DNA from: JAUVPY01 sp034412795 | GTDB taxonomy: Bacteria; Chloroflexota; Anaerolineae; 4572-78; NAK82 | Length of the DNA: 64,000 nt | NCBI GenBank assembly: GCA_034412795.1 | Contig: DAOUMD010000290.1 | Coordinates: forward strand, 1 to 64,000 | Direction of reading: 5' to 3' | Shown here: piece by piece, positions 22,427 to 30,655 of the stretch | How the letters are laid out: each line of letters opens with the position of its first letter | Position numbering within the stretch: position 1 is the stretch's first letter | Program-made: the position numbers and the translations under genes | The notes under the pieces: generated by a model | The model's input: only the letters and a program-made list of their open reading frames with translations | Database searches by the model: none | What the model was told of the DNA's origin: nothing

Positions 22427-25201
22427 TTACTCACACTGTATCGTCACTACATTGGTATCGGGATTGTAAACGTAGCCGTCCTTGGTCACATCGGTAACTT
22501 CGAAACACCATACGCCTTGCGGATTGCGTACCAGGTCCGTTCTCAGGACCACTCGGCCATTATCCCCGGTGGTACCACTCACCTGGCCTTGGTTAGGGCC
22601 GGAATAGGCCGCCGTGACGGTAGCCCCGGCCACCGGTTGATTGTTCTGGTCGGTGATCAGCACTCTGTCGAGACCGCGCCAGGCATTGCGGCGCTTGCGC
22701 CGGATCACAGTCTGGTCTTGCACGTGCATTTCATCTTGGCTGGTCGGCGTGACCGTGATGACAAGCGTATCGCTTTGAGATGCGCCGGCGTCATCAGTGA
22801 CGGTCAGGGTAGCGTTGTAGGTGCCGACGGCATTGTACGTGTAGCTTGGGTTGGCTTCGGTTAAGCTGCCTCCATCGCCGAAGTCCCAGGCGTAAGCGAC
22901 GATGCTTCCATCAGGATCGTGCGAACCATCTGAGCTGAACTGAACGCTCAGCGGCGCGGCCCCACTCTGCGGATTGGCTGAGGCTGCCGCCACCGGTGGT
23001 TGGTTGGTGCTGGGTGTTGGCGTGGGGGGTGGTGCGCCGTCATCGGAGATCTTGGCCACGTAAAGTTGGGACGGCACATTTTGCCCTCCGGTAATGTAGA
23101 CGTTGTCTGAATTGTCGAGGGCGATACCGTGGCTCGTGTTAGCTACCGGCGAGTTGATTTTGACCGTGTAGAACAAGTCACTGCCGCTGGCATTCAGTTT
23201 GGCGACAATGATGTTTACGTCCAGGCCAGACCCGCCGTCCGGCGGAAAGTCGGCTGACTGGGTGTAGCCTACGACAAGGACACGTCCGCTGCTGTCCACG
23301 GCAACGCCGTCGCTGACATCGTCCAGGCCTCCACCCAGGTAGGTGCTATAGGCCAGGGCGCTGCCGTCCGGCAACAGCTTGGTTACGAACATATCATCGC
23401 AGTCGCGAGGGCCCCCGAACCCCGAGGTGCCACAGTCCAAAATCCCCCCCACGAACTGTTCTTGAAACGCACCCGAGGTAGTGGGGAAGTTCCTGGAGCG
23501 AGTGGTGCCGGCCAGGTAAGCGTTCCCGGTGCCGTCTACCGCGATGCGGCGCACACGGTCCCAATTATCCCCTCCAAGATACGTACTGTAGACGAGGCTG
23601 TCCCCATTGGCCGCAATCTTGGCAACAAAAAGATCTTCGTCCTGATACTGTCCGGCGCGGTTCGGTTGTATGGCGGCCTGGGTCGGGAAATCGTCCGACT
23701 GGGTGCGTCCGGTGATGTACATGTTGTCGTTGGCATCGAGCGCGATGCTCTCACCGTAATCTTCAAAGGAGCCGCCCAGATAGGTGCTGTAAAGAACCGT
23801 GAGGGCATCGGGCGAGAGCTTGGTGACAAAGACATCTTCACAGAAACATTGGTTCAAGTTGAGCCCACCCTGAATCGGGTTTAGCGTGGGGAAGTCCGTA
23901 GATTCCGTGTAGCCGACCAGGTAGATTTGGCCAGCGCTGTTAAGCGTTATGTCGTGGATTTCGTCGCTGCGGCTGCCACCGAAGTAGGTACTGAACAGCA
24001 AGCTGCCGTCTTGCCCGGCCAACTTGGCGATGAAGGCATCACGCGTCACGCCGTTCTTCTGCGATTGTATGGCGTTCAAGATGGGGAAGTCGGCTGAATC
24101 CGTCGAGCCTGCGATGTAAACACTGCCCGAGTCGTCCAGCGCAATCCCCCCGCCGAAGTCTCCTTTGGAACCACGCAAGAAGGTGGTGTAAAGCAGCGTG
24201 CCGTCTGCGGATAGCTTGGCCACCATCACATCGTTATTCGTGTCGTATACGCGTGCGATGATGTAAGCGTTCCCGGCGCCATCTACCGCTATATCATAGC
24301 CGGAGGTTGCGCCGCCGATGATGGTTTCATAGACGATGGTCGGGTCAATTGTGAGTGGCGCAGCGGTGTCGTAGCTGCCCAGGGCAAAGCCGACGCTGCC
24401 ATCGCCAGCAATGGCGTAGGCAACCGATATGGGGACGCGCCGGCCATCGATCTCCTGCCAGGCGACTGGCGCTTGCTCGACGACATGGGCCTCACCGGGA
24501 AGCCCGATTTGCAGGTTGCCAGCGTTATCCAGCGTCACCGCTTCTGCCTCACTGTATTGCCAGCGGATACGGGTGGGGTTTGCGCCGGGGGCAACGATAA
24601 AGGTGCTCTTTAGCTGTCCATCTGTCCCTTCGTAACGCAGATCAATACCGGGGTAGAGTTGGCGGTAGCTGATGTCTGCGTAAGTCGGCAGATTGGTATA
24701 CCACTGAGCTGAATCGCCACCCAGGTAATAGTTGGCTTCACCTGGAAGCGAACTGCCCCCCTCAAGCACGGGTACCGGGTTTGCGCCTACAAAACGAAGC
24801 CGCAGCGTTTGATCAACGTTGCTGATCGTTTCGGCGTTCGGTGCATCCTGGGTTCCGGGGAGGGTGAGCACGATTTCCTGCGGCGCAAAAGTGAGCGTGC
24901 CGCTCACTCCGCGAACTTCAAAGCGAGCCGGGGCGTCGGTTTGGCCTACATTCGGAACAAAGGAGAGTGGGAGACGACCGAATGCCGAGGCGGCGTTGGG
25001 GACTCCTTCCAGTGGCCTGAGAGCAGGCGCTGGCGGATGTCCCAGCAATGGGAACGCCGATAGTGCCACTATCAGACCCAGCATAGCCAGATAGAAAACT
25101 GGTGAAAAACTCAGTCGAGGGAAGGTGGGTAAGATTTGCATAGCGGACGTTCTTGAAGGTAGTGCAGGTGTTGAAATTTTGAACTCGATTCTGTGCGACA
25201 T
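22427..25201 (-). CDS. large secreted SBBP beta-propeller / PKD / Ig-like protein
   Basis: About 924 residues from ATG 25201, which has AAAGGAG 9 nt upstream; the frame is open to 25234. A signal/anchor (FYLAMLGLIVALSAFPLLG) precedes an N-terminal beta domain. About seven SBBP repeats of roughly 50 residues follow, with the pattern YSTYLGG-D-G-IAVD-GN-YITG-T-S-DFPT. Then come a PKD domain (AAASANPQSGAAPLSVQFSS, YAWDFGDGG) and an Ig-like/carboxypeptidase-regulatory C-terminal domain (NQPVAGATVTAAYSG). Such proteins are extracellular and common in Chloroflexota and Myxococcota. Function is probably structural or adhesive. Probably heads an operon with the spondin gene. Confidence 0.85.
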   Translation of the reverse strand: MSHRIEFKISTPALPSRTSAMQILPTFPRLSFSPVFYLAMLGLIVALSAFPLLGHPPAPALRPLEGVPNAASAFGRLPLSFVPNVGQTDAPARFEVRGVSGTLTFAPQEIVLTLPGTQDAPNAETISNVDQTLRLRFVGANPVPVLEGGSSLPGEANYYLGGDSAQWYTNLPTYADISYRQLYPGIDLRYEGTDGQLKSTFIVAPGANPTRIRWQYSEAEAVTLDNAGNLQIGLPGEAHVVEQAPVAWQEIDGRRVPISVAYAIAGDGSVGFALGSYDTAAPLTIDPTIVYETIIGGATSGYDIAVDGAGNAYIIARVYDTNNDVMVAKLSADGTLLYTTFLRGSKGDFGGGIALDDSGSVYIAGSTDSADFPILNAIQSQKNGVTRDAFIAKLAGQDGSLLFSTYFGGSRSDEIHDITLNSAGQIYLVGYTESTDFPTLNPIQGGLNLNQCFCEDVFVTKLSPDALTVLYSTYLGGSFEDYGESIALDANDNMYITGRTQSDDFPTQAAIQPNRAGQYQDEDLFVAKIAANGDSLVYSTYLGGDNWDRVRRIAVDGTGNAYLAGTTRSRNFPTTSGAFQEQFVGGILDCGTSGFGGPRDCDDMFVTKLLPDGSALAYSTYLGGGLDDVSDGVAVDSSGRVLVVGYTQSADFPPDGGSGLDVNIIVAKLNASGSDLFYTVKINSPVANTSHGIALDNSDNVYITGGQNVPSQLYVAKISDDGAPPPTPTPSTNQPPVAAASANPQSGAAPLSVQFSSDGSHDPDGSIVAYAWDFGDGGSLTEANPSYTYNAVGTYNATLTVTDDAGASQSDTLVITVTPTSQDEMHVQDQTVIRRKRRNAWRGLDRVLITDQNNQPVAGATVTAAYSGPNQGQVSGTTGDNGRVVLRTDLVRNPQGVWCFEVTDVTKDGYVYNPDTNVVTIQCE

Positions 25202-25743
25202 TAACCTATCTCCTTTCACTTGATTAGGTAGCATTCACATCTGAAACCGTCTTATCTACTTGCACTTATCCTTATATCATCTCCTCGCTGGAGAGATCTC
25301 TCGGAAAGTCAGCCAACACAACAACGAATTGGGAAAGGAACGAATTCTTGTGCGCTCACCCAGTCATTCGTTTTATTCTAAATTCGTTGTTGTCTTGCGC
25401 CATAGTCACTTTCCGAAAAGTCTCTGGAAGAGCTTTCCTAGCGCATGGTCGCACCTGGCCCTCGATGTCGAGACTTGTGTGGTCTGCTGGCTCAGAAAGC
25501 CTCGATCGCTGGAGATTCTTTTGGTATCTGGTGCTCCAGATACTCAAACCAGGTCATAGAGTCTCACACCGGGCATGCCGTGCCATGGCTGGGAGGTGCT
25601 TCGGCATCTTTTAATCTTGTTCACTGGCGGGGAAGGGACAATGCGGTGGTGATACATGTTGCTGGTGGCGCCAAGGACGTAAAGTGTAACCCTATGGGTA
25701 AGAGTCTATCACACCTGTTCAGTAGAAAACAGACCCAAACTGT
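25202..25743. other. gene-free stretch with imperfect long inverted repeat
   Basis: No ORF with RBS or family match. Segments around 25313-25355 and 25370-25428 are imperfect inverted copies sharing GGAAAGT and ACAACAACGAATT. This could be a decayed mobile element or a leader hairpin for the SBBP gene. No clear promoter was picked out for the minus-strand gene. Confidence 0.4.
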
Positions 25744-25836
25744 CTAGATTCTTAACTCATTTGTGCTATTTTCGTACCAGTAGTCTATGCCCAATGGAGC
25801 AGCACCAAGGACGAGAATTAGCCGTAGTGCGGACAT
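25744..25836 (-). CDS. 30-residue small ORF downstream of the LuxR regulator
   Basis: From ATG 25836 the frame encodes 30 residues. A hydrophobic start (LRLILVLGAAPLG) is followed by a polar tail with DYWYENSTNELRI. A strong GGAGG lies 7 nt before the ATG, and the ORF begins 19 nt after the PAS-LuxR stop. Coding is suggested only by the RBS, spacing and operonic position. It could be a leader, a membrane microprotein or a signalling peptide precursor. No family recognised. Confidence 0.4.
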   Translation of the reverse strand: MSALRLILVLGAAPLGIDYWYENSTNELRI

Positions 25837-25855
25837 TACATTACCTCCTGTGTCA

Positions 25856-26533
25856 TCAATCCTCAGAAACGAGTCCGTGCTTATAAGCCTGGACAACCGC
25901 TTCCAGTCGGCTGTGAACGTGAATCTTCTGGAGGATGTTTCGGATGTGGTTCCGTGCCGTGGAAGGACTGATGGAGAGTGACCGTGCGATATCGTTGGTT
26001 CTGAATCCTTGAGCCAGTAGAGATAGAACTTCGCGTTCACGCTCTGTCAGGTCTGTGATCGCGTGCTCGGTTGAGGTAGAGGGATCCACCTGGGGTGGAC
26101 TTCCGTTTTGCAAGTCCTTGGCCGCCTTGAGTACCTGGTAGATGAGCTGCTCAAGTTGTTTCTTTTGCGTGACGTCTCGAAATAAATGGAGGATTATCCC
26201 GGTCTCATCACCATTGGTGGCTCGAAAAGTTAGGGTGCTGATGTTTATCCAGCGCGCCTCGTCTGATTTGTTGTAAACTAACATGTCATAGTCCCTTACG
26301 GACCTATCACTGATCGCGCTGGCCGCTACGCGGCAATGTTCACAGCAAATCAGCTTTCCTTGATCGTTACGTCCTTCCAGGATCTCATAACACGGCAGAC
26401 CCGTGACTTCCTCATACGTGTAACCTATGATCTCCGCTGCAGCTTGATTCCAGAAGATGATTCGCTGATCATCGTCCGTAACGAAGGCGCCATCACCTGC
26501 TTTGGTGAGCGTCTGGAATAGAATCTTTTTCAT
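25856..26533 (-). CDS. PAS-LuxR transcriptional regulator
   Basis: 225 residues from ATG 26533, with AGGAAG 7 nt upstream. The frame is open to TTG 26644, but that lies at the predicted transcription start. A PAS domain (residues about 1-125: DGAFVTDDDQRIIFWNQAAAEIIGYTYEEVTG) contains PCYEILEGRNDQGKLICCEHCRV, a Cys-rich loop that could bind metal or sense redox. The C-terminal LuxR/GerE HTH is complete (LTEREREVLSLLAQGFRTNDIARSLSISPSTARNHIRNIL). There is no receiver domain or autoinducer domain, so it may be a direct sensor-regulator. It is driven by array B2. Confidence 0.88.
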   Translation of the reverse strand: MKKILFQTLTKAGDGAFVTDDDQRIIFWNQAAAEIIGYTYEEVTGLPCYEILEGRNDQGKLICCEHCRVAASAISDRSVRDYDMLVYNKSDEARWINISTLTFRATNGDETGIILHLFRDVTQKKQLEQLIYQVLKAAKDLQNGSPPQVDPSTSTEHAITDLTEREREVLSLLAQGFRTNDIARSLSISPSTARNHIRNILQKIHVHSRLEAVVQAYKHGLVSED

Positions 26534-26652
26534 AAGATACTTCCTGTCGGATCTTTGGGCAGGGGGGAGGAAGGTGGCATGTGGCATCAAGTCTACGGTT
26601 TGTTGTTTCCTGACCATAGAATTTTGCGGCTTTGTGCAAATCAATTGCCTTC

Positions 26653-26707
26653 AATTTACATTTCGAATATTACAAGAGCCTTTCAAAGGTGTTACACATT
26701 TGTTAAC
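26653..26707 (-). promoter_or_regulatory. response-regulator-type promoter: four 11-bp repeats plus -10 (array B2)
   Basis: Minus strand: GTTAA starts at 26707, TGTAA at 26696, TGAAA at 26685 and TGTAA at 26674, each 11 bp apart. TAAATT at 26658-26653 begins 16 nt after the last unit. The first unit (GTTAA-n-AAAT) and the third (ending AGGCTCT) match array B1. It serves the PAS-LuxR gene. Confidence 0.6.
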
Positions 26708-26736
26708 AATCTTTCGTCTTTTGAGTCAGAGCAGTA

Positions 26737-26764
26737 TTGACGTTGCGGCGTCCCTCCTTATAAT
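26737..26764 (+). promoter_or_regulatory. sigma70-type promoter of the dehydrogenase gene
   Basis: TTGACG (26737-26742), a 16-bp spacer and TATAAT (26759-26764) lie about 125 nt upstream of ATG 26889. Confidence 0.6.
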
Positions 26765-26888
26765 ATCCGCACATACAGTTTCCAACGGTGCACCCCATAT
26801 CCCGTTCACGGCTTAAATCTGCCTCCGAGCGGGTGGGTACATCCATCCTATCGTTCACACATACATCCTAAGCCTGGAGGGAGCGGCT

Positions 26889-27863
26889 ATGCTCAAGAAA
26901 ACCATCCTGGTGAATAAGCCTATCCACACCGCAGCGCTCGACAAGCTGCAAGATGAAGTAACTGTCCTCACTCCCTACACCGCGCCACCGGACGAGCTTC
27001 TGAAATTGCTGCCTCGAGCGCACGCCATTTTGCTCTGCTTTGGGTTTGATATGGGCGGGGCCGAGATGGACCTGGCCGAAAACCTGGAGGTGATCGGGCG
27101 GCACGGAGTAGGTTTGGACAGCGTGGATGTAGATGCTGCCTCGGAGCGGGGTATCCCGGTTGTTTTTACCCCCTACGGCCCTACTCAGTCCACGGCAGAA
27201 CACACTCTCTTGCTGATCTTGGCCACAGCCCGCCACCTGCCCCGGCTTGATCAAGCCACGCGATGCGGAGATTTTGAGATACGAGAACGGCCGGATGGGA
27301 TGGGTCGCGAAATGCACGGCAAGGCCCTGGGCGTGGTGGGCTTTGGTCGCATCGGCCAGTGTCTGGCCGCAATGTGCCGGGATGCGCTGAATATGTCGGT
27401 CTACGTCTATGACCCTTACCTGGACCCAGGGATCGTGTCAGCGTGGGGGGGCACCTATGTGGAGGATTTAGTCGAACTGGCTGGCCGGGTGGATGTGCTT
27501 ACCATACACACTCCTCACACTCCCAAAACTCATCACCTGATCAACCGCGAGGTTATGCGTGCCATGAAACCAGAGGGGATTCTGATCAACGCTTCTCGCG
27601 GCGCGGTGGTAGACGAGCAGGCCTTGATTGAGGCTCTAAAGGATGGACATTTTGGCGGCGTGGGGCTGGACGTATTTGACCCAGAGCCGCCTGCCCCTGA
27701 TAACGTGCTATTTCAATTCGAGCAGGTGGTGCTTACCCCCCATGTGGCCAGCTACACCGACGAAGGGCGGCGGCGCATGAGCCTTACTGTTGTGGAAGAC
27801 ATGCTTCGGGTCTTGCGCGGGGAGCGACCGCAGTACCTGGCGAACCCAGAGATTTGGGCGTAA
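26889..27863 (+). CDS. D-2-hydroxyacid dehydrogenase (3-phosphoglycerate dehydrogenase-like)
   Basis: 324 residues. The Rossmann NAD site is GVVGFGRIGQCLA. Catalytic residues are the Arg in LINASRGAVVDEQAL, the Glu in DVFDPEPP and the His in LTPHVASYT. The length lacks the C-terminal ACT/ASB domains of long SerA, so it is a short-type enzyme that could act on 3-phosphoglycerate, glyoxylate or another 2-oxoacid. It is followed 257 bp later by a class-V aminotransferase. The pair would fit phosphoserine-type or glyoxylate/serine metabolism. RBS GGAGGGAG is well placed before ATG 26889. Confidence 0.9.
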   Translation: MLKKTILVNKPIHTAALDKLQDEVTVLTPYTAPPDELLKLLPRAHAILLCFGFDMGGAEMDLAENLEVIGRHGVGLDSVDVDAASERGIPVVFTPYGPTQSTAEHTLLLILATARHLPRLDQATRCGDFEIRERPDGMGREMHGKALGVVGFGRIGQCLAAMCRDALNMSVYVYDPYLDPGIVSAWGGTYVEDLVELAGRVDVLTIHTPHTPKTHHLINREVMRAMKPEGILINASRGAVVDEQALIEALKDGHFGGVGLDVFDPEPPAPDNVLFQFEQVVLTPHVASYTDEGRRRMSLTVVEDMLRVLRGERPQYLANPEIWA

Positions 27864-28120
27864 TAACCATCGTGATTCGTAGCACAAAACACACCATGTT
27901 ATACTGTTGGCCAGGTAGCGCTCCTGGCTGGCTAAGGACTAAGGATTTAATAACTTACCCATTGGTCGACTGAATCAGGCTAGTATTTCGCTTGCATTTG
28001 AGGAAGTTATTCAATTCCCAATCCTAAGTACGGCGGCTCTCCTGGTTGCCACGTTACAGCAGGCCAGAAGATTAAAATTCTTTACAATGGCGTAACCATC
28101 TCAGGAAAGGCAGGCAAAAA

Positions 28121-29287
28121 ATGAAAAACCGAAAATTACTCATGATCCCCGGACCCATCGAGTTCACCCCAGAGGTGCTGCGAGCTATGGGTATGGCGAC
28201 CACCAGCCACATAGATCCCAACTTCATTGAGGTCTTCGGTCAGGCGCTGGAACGGCTGCGCGAGGTGTTCTTGTGTCCCGGTGGACAGCCCTTCGTGGTG
28301 GCCGGTTCTGGCACGCTGGCCATGGATATGCCGGCTGCCAACCTCATCGAGCCCGGCGACAAGGCTTTGGTGGTAAATACCGGCTATTTCAGTGATCGCT
28401 TCGTCGCTGTCCTGGAGCGCTACGGTGCGGATGTGACCCAGGTGCACGCCCCGGCCGTCGGGGATGCACCTCCCCTGGAGGAGGTGGAGGCTGCTCTGAA
28501 GGCTGGTTCCTATAAGCTGATGACTATTACTCACGTGGATACGTCCACCGGCGTGGGGACCGACATCAAGGGTCTGGCCGCCTTGGGGCGCAAGTATGAA
28601 GTGCTGGTGGTGGTGGACGGTGTATGCTCCGTAGCGGCTGAGGCGATGTACCAGGATGAGTGGGGTATTGACCTGGCGCTCACCGCCTCCCAGAAGGCCA
28701 TCGGCGTGCCGCCGGGTCTGGCTCTGATGGTGGCCGGGCCAAGAGCGATGGACGCTTTCCGCAAGCGCAAGGCTCCGGTGAGTAACTATTATGCTGACTG
28801 GAACGAATGGCTGCCCATTATGGAAGCCTACGAGGCGCGCCGGCCGGGCTACTTTGGTACGCCGTCTGTCAATCTCATTTGGGCTCTCAATGTGAGCTTG
28901 GGTCAAATCTTGGACGAGGGGATGGACGCCCGTTTCGCCCGCCACCGGCGGCTGAGCGAGGCCTTTAAGGCGGCCATCACCGCCCTGGGGATGAAGCAGG
29001 TACCGGTGAGTCCCCAGGTGACCGCCACCACTCTGACCGTGCCTTATTATCCGCAGGGCGTGGATGCCGCGCTATTGGGCCACGTGAAGGAGGCGGGTGT
29101 AATCCTGGCCGGTGGGCTATATCCTTCGATCAAGACCAAGTACTTCCGGATCGGTCACATGGGGGCTGTGACCGGCTCCGATGTGCTGGCCACACTAGGG
29201 GCTATCGAGAAAGGGCTGGCCCAGGTCGGTTACAAGTTTGAGGCCGGCGTGGGGTTAGCGGCTGCGCAGGCGGTCCTAGTCGGGTGA
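28121..29287 (+). CDS. class-V PLP aminotransferase (alanine/serine-glyoxylate type)
   Basis: 388 residues. The N-terminal MIPGPIEFTPEVLRAMG is typical of the alanine-glyoxylate/serine-pyruvate aminotransferase group. PLP-contact regions are SGTLAMDMPAANL, HVDTSTGVGTDI and VVVDGVCSVAAE. The Schiff-base Lys lies in TASQKAIGVPPG. It follows the D-2-hydroxyacid dehydrogenase, so the two may convert hydroxypyruvate, glyoxylate and serine. The leader (27864-28120) contains a GCCAGG/CCTGGC hairpin near 27909-27930, which suggests post-transcriptional control or a terminator of the preceding gene. RBS AGGAAAGG precedes the ATG. Confidence 0.9.
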   Translation: MKNRKLLMIPGPIEFTPEVLRAMGMATTSHIDPNFIEVFGQALERLREVFLCPGGQPFVVAGSGTLAMDMPAANLIEPGDKALVVNTGYFSDRFVAVLERYGADVTQVHAPAVGDAPPLEEVEAALKAGSYKLMTITHVDTSTGVGTDIKGLAALGRKYEVLVVVDGVCSVAAEAMYQDEWGIDLALTASQKAIGVPPGLALMVAGPRAMDAFRKRKAPVSNYYADWNEWLPIMEAYEARRPGYFGTPSVNLIWALNVSLGQILDEGMDARFARHRRLSEAFKAAITALGMKQVPVSPQVTATTLTVPYYPQGVDAALLGHVKEAGVILAGGLYPSIKTKYFRIGHMGAVTGSDVLATLGAIEKGLAQVGYKFEAGVGLAAAQAVLVG

Positions 29288-29303
29288 TGTGAAGGCCTGA
29301 ACG

Positions 29304-30284
29304 TCACAGCAGTCCGTGTTCCCGATACCATGTATACGCGTCCGCCGCCGCCTGGCGGAAGGGAGTTTGAGGCAGTCCCAATTCGTGGACTGCCTTACTG
29401 TTATTCACGTAAAAGGTTTCACCGCCTAATAATATCTGTTCACCGGCTACCAGTGGTGGCTGGGGGTTGAGTGCGTTGAAGGCATCAATGAAACGCGCCA
29501 GGGGAGGCAGGGGCCAGTGCGGCAACACCAACCTGGGCCGCGCCCCCCCGGTGACCGAAGCGATCGTCTCCGCTGCCTCCCAATGAGACAGGTTTTCGCC
29601 ACCCAAAATATAACGCTCGCCGACACGCCCTCGCCTGGCGGCGGCCAGGTGGCCAGCTACCACGTCATCTACATGGATGATGTTGGAGCCACCCGGCGGC
29701 ACCACGCGCAGTTGTCCCTTGACCGACGCTCGAATGAGGCTGCCCGATATGAAATTTACGTCCTTGGGGCCGATAACAATAGTTGGGTTGACGATGACGG
29801 CGGGCAGCCCTCGCTCCACTGCCTTACCCACTTCGAGCTCGGCCATATATTTGCTGTGGCCGTACGGCCACCAGCTCAGTTCCGGGGGGAAGATTTGTGA
29901 CTCATCGGCGATGGTGCCGCGTGGTGGATAACCCAGGGCCGCTACCGAACTGGTATGAATGACCCGCTGCACCTTGGCGGCCAAGGCTGCGTGCATGACA
30001 TTGTGAGTCCCTTCCACGTTCACCCGATAGACGGTGTCCTTGTTGCTGCGCCAGTACTGCGACATGGCCGCCACGTGGAAGACCAGCTCGCGATCCTGCA
30101 TAGCCGCCATTAGAGAATCGGGGTCGAGGATGTCGCCGACGACGTATTCCACCGCCACCCCCTCCAATGCGTCCAGACGTGACGTGGCCCGGCGCAGCAC
30201 GCGTACGTGATCGCCACGCGCCGCCAGCGCCGCCGCGATGTTCGATCCAACGAAACCAGTCGCGCCGGTGACCAATGCCTTCAT
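29304..30284 (-). CDS. NAD-dependent epimerase/dihydroflavonol-reductase-like SDR
   Basis: 326 residues, extended short-chain dehydrogenase. The Rossmann motif is TGATGFVGSNIAAAL. The catalytic Ser, Tyr and Lys appear as HTSSVAALG and YGHSKYMAE, where YxxxK is YGHSK. NPTIVIGP and the C-terminal substrate domain match the dihydroflavonol-4-reductase/HpnA-like group. The substrate could be a sugar, steroid-like or hopanoid-linked compound and cannot be resolved here. It is convergent with the aminotransferase (16-bp gap). RBS GGAGG is 9 nt before ATG 30284. Confidence 0.88.
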   Translation of the reverse strand: MKALVTGATGFVGSNIAAALAARGDHVRVLRRATSRLDALEGVAVEYVVGDILDPDSLMAAMQDRELVFHVAAMSQYWRSNKDTVYRVNVEGTHNVMHAALAAKVQRVIHTSSVAALGYPPRGTIADESQIFPPELSWWPYGHSKYMAELEVGKAVERGLPAVIVNPTIVIGPKDVNFISGSLIRASVKGQLRVVPPGGSNIIHVDDVVAGHLAAARRGRVGERYILGGENLSHWEAAETIASVTGGARPRLVLPHWPLPPLARFIDAFNALNPQPPLVAGEQILLGGETFYVNNSKAVHELGLPQTPFRQAAADAYTWYREHGLL

Positions 30285-30301
30285 GTCGCTCGCCTCCGAC
30301 C

Positions 30302-30440
30302 CCCGAATCCTTCCAGCCTTCTAATCCTCCAACCACCCACCCAACTAACTACCCAACCAACCAACTAACTAACCACCCAACCCCCCACCCACCCAACAAA
30401 CCAACAAGCCAACCAACCACCCCCCCACCCCTCAGTATAA
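30302..30440. repeat. CCAA/CTAA/CCAC tetranucleotide tract
   Basis: A low-complexity plus-strand C/A-rich tract (CCAACTAACTACC, CAACCAACC, CCACCCACC). It lies upstream of the epimerase gene and recalls 62453-62545. It forms no stable palindrome. Confidence 0.8.
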
Positions 30441-30514
30441 GACAAGAGTCAGGGAATCGTCAATCTTGAGGCCAGATTTTAAGCTATCGTTCTGAAATTT
30501 TTAAGATAACCCTC

Positions 30515-30544
30515 TTGACTCTTACCCCCTATTTGAGGTATCAT
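30515..30544 (+). promoter_or_regulatory. promoter upstream of the nucleoside kinase gene
   Basis: TTGACT (30515-30520), 18 bp and TATCAT (30539-30544), about 110 nt before GTG 30656. Confidence 0.45.
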
Positions 30545-30655
30545 CAAGCTAGCGTATAACCCCAGGATTTGTGGGCAGACATTCAAACCCTACTACATAT
30601 AGTACCACTGACTATCTCCGGTCTACAATCCATGCATGCTGGGAGGTCCCACTTG

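Larger units (their letters stand above)
26534..26888. other. divergent intergenic region between regulator and dehydrogenase
   Basis: No gene. It contains array B2 and the leader of the PAS-LuxR gene on the minus strand, and the sigma70-type promoter of the dehydrogenase on the plus strand. Confidence 0.6.

Noticed and set aside
25260..25747. ORFs of 88-100 residues in the SBBP-LuxR gap
   Set aside because: No RBS, overlapping frames, no recognisable domain; the region also carries an imperfect inverted repeat.
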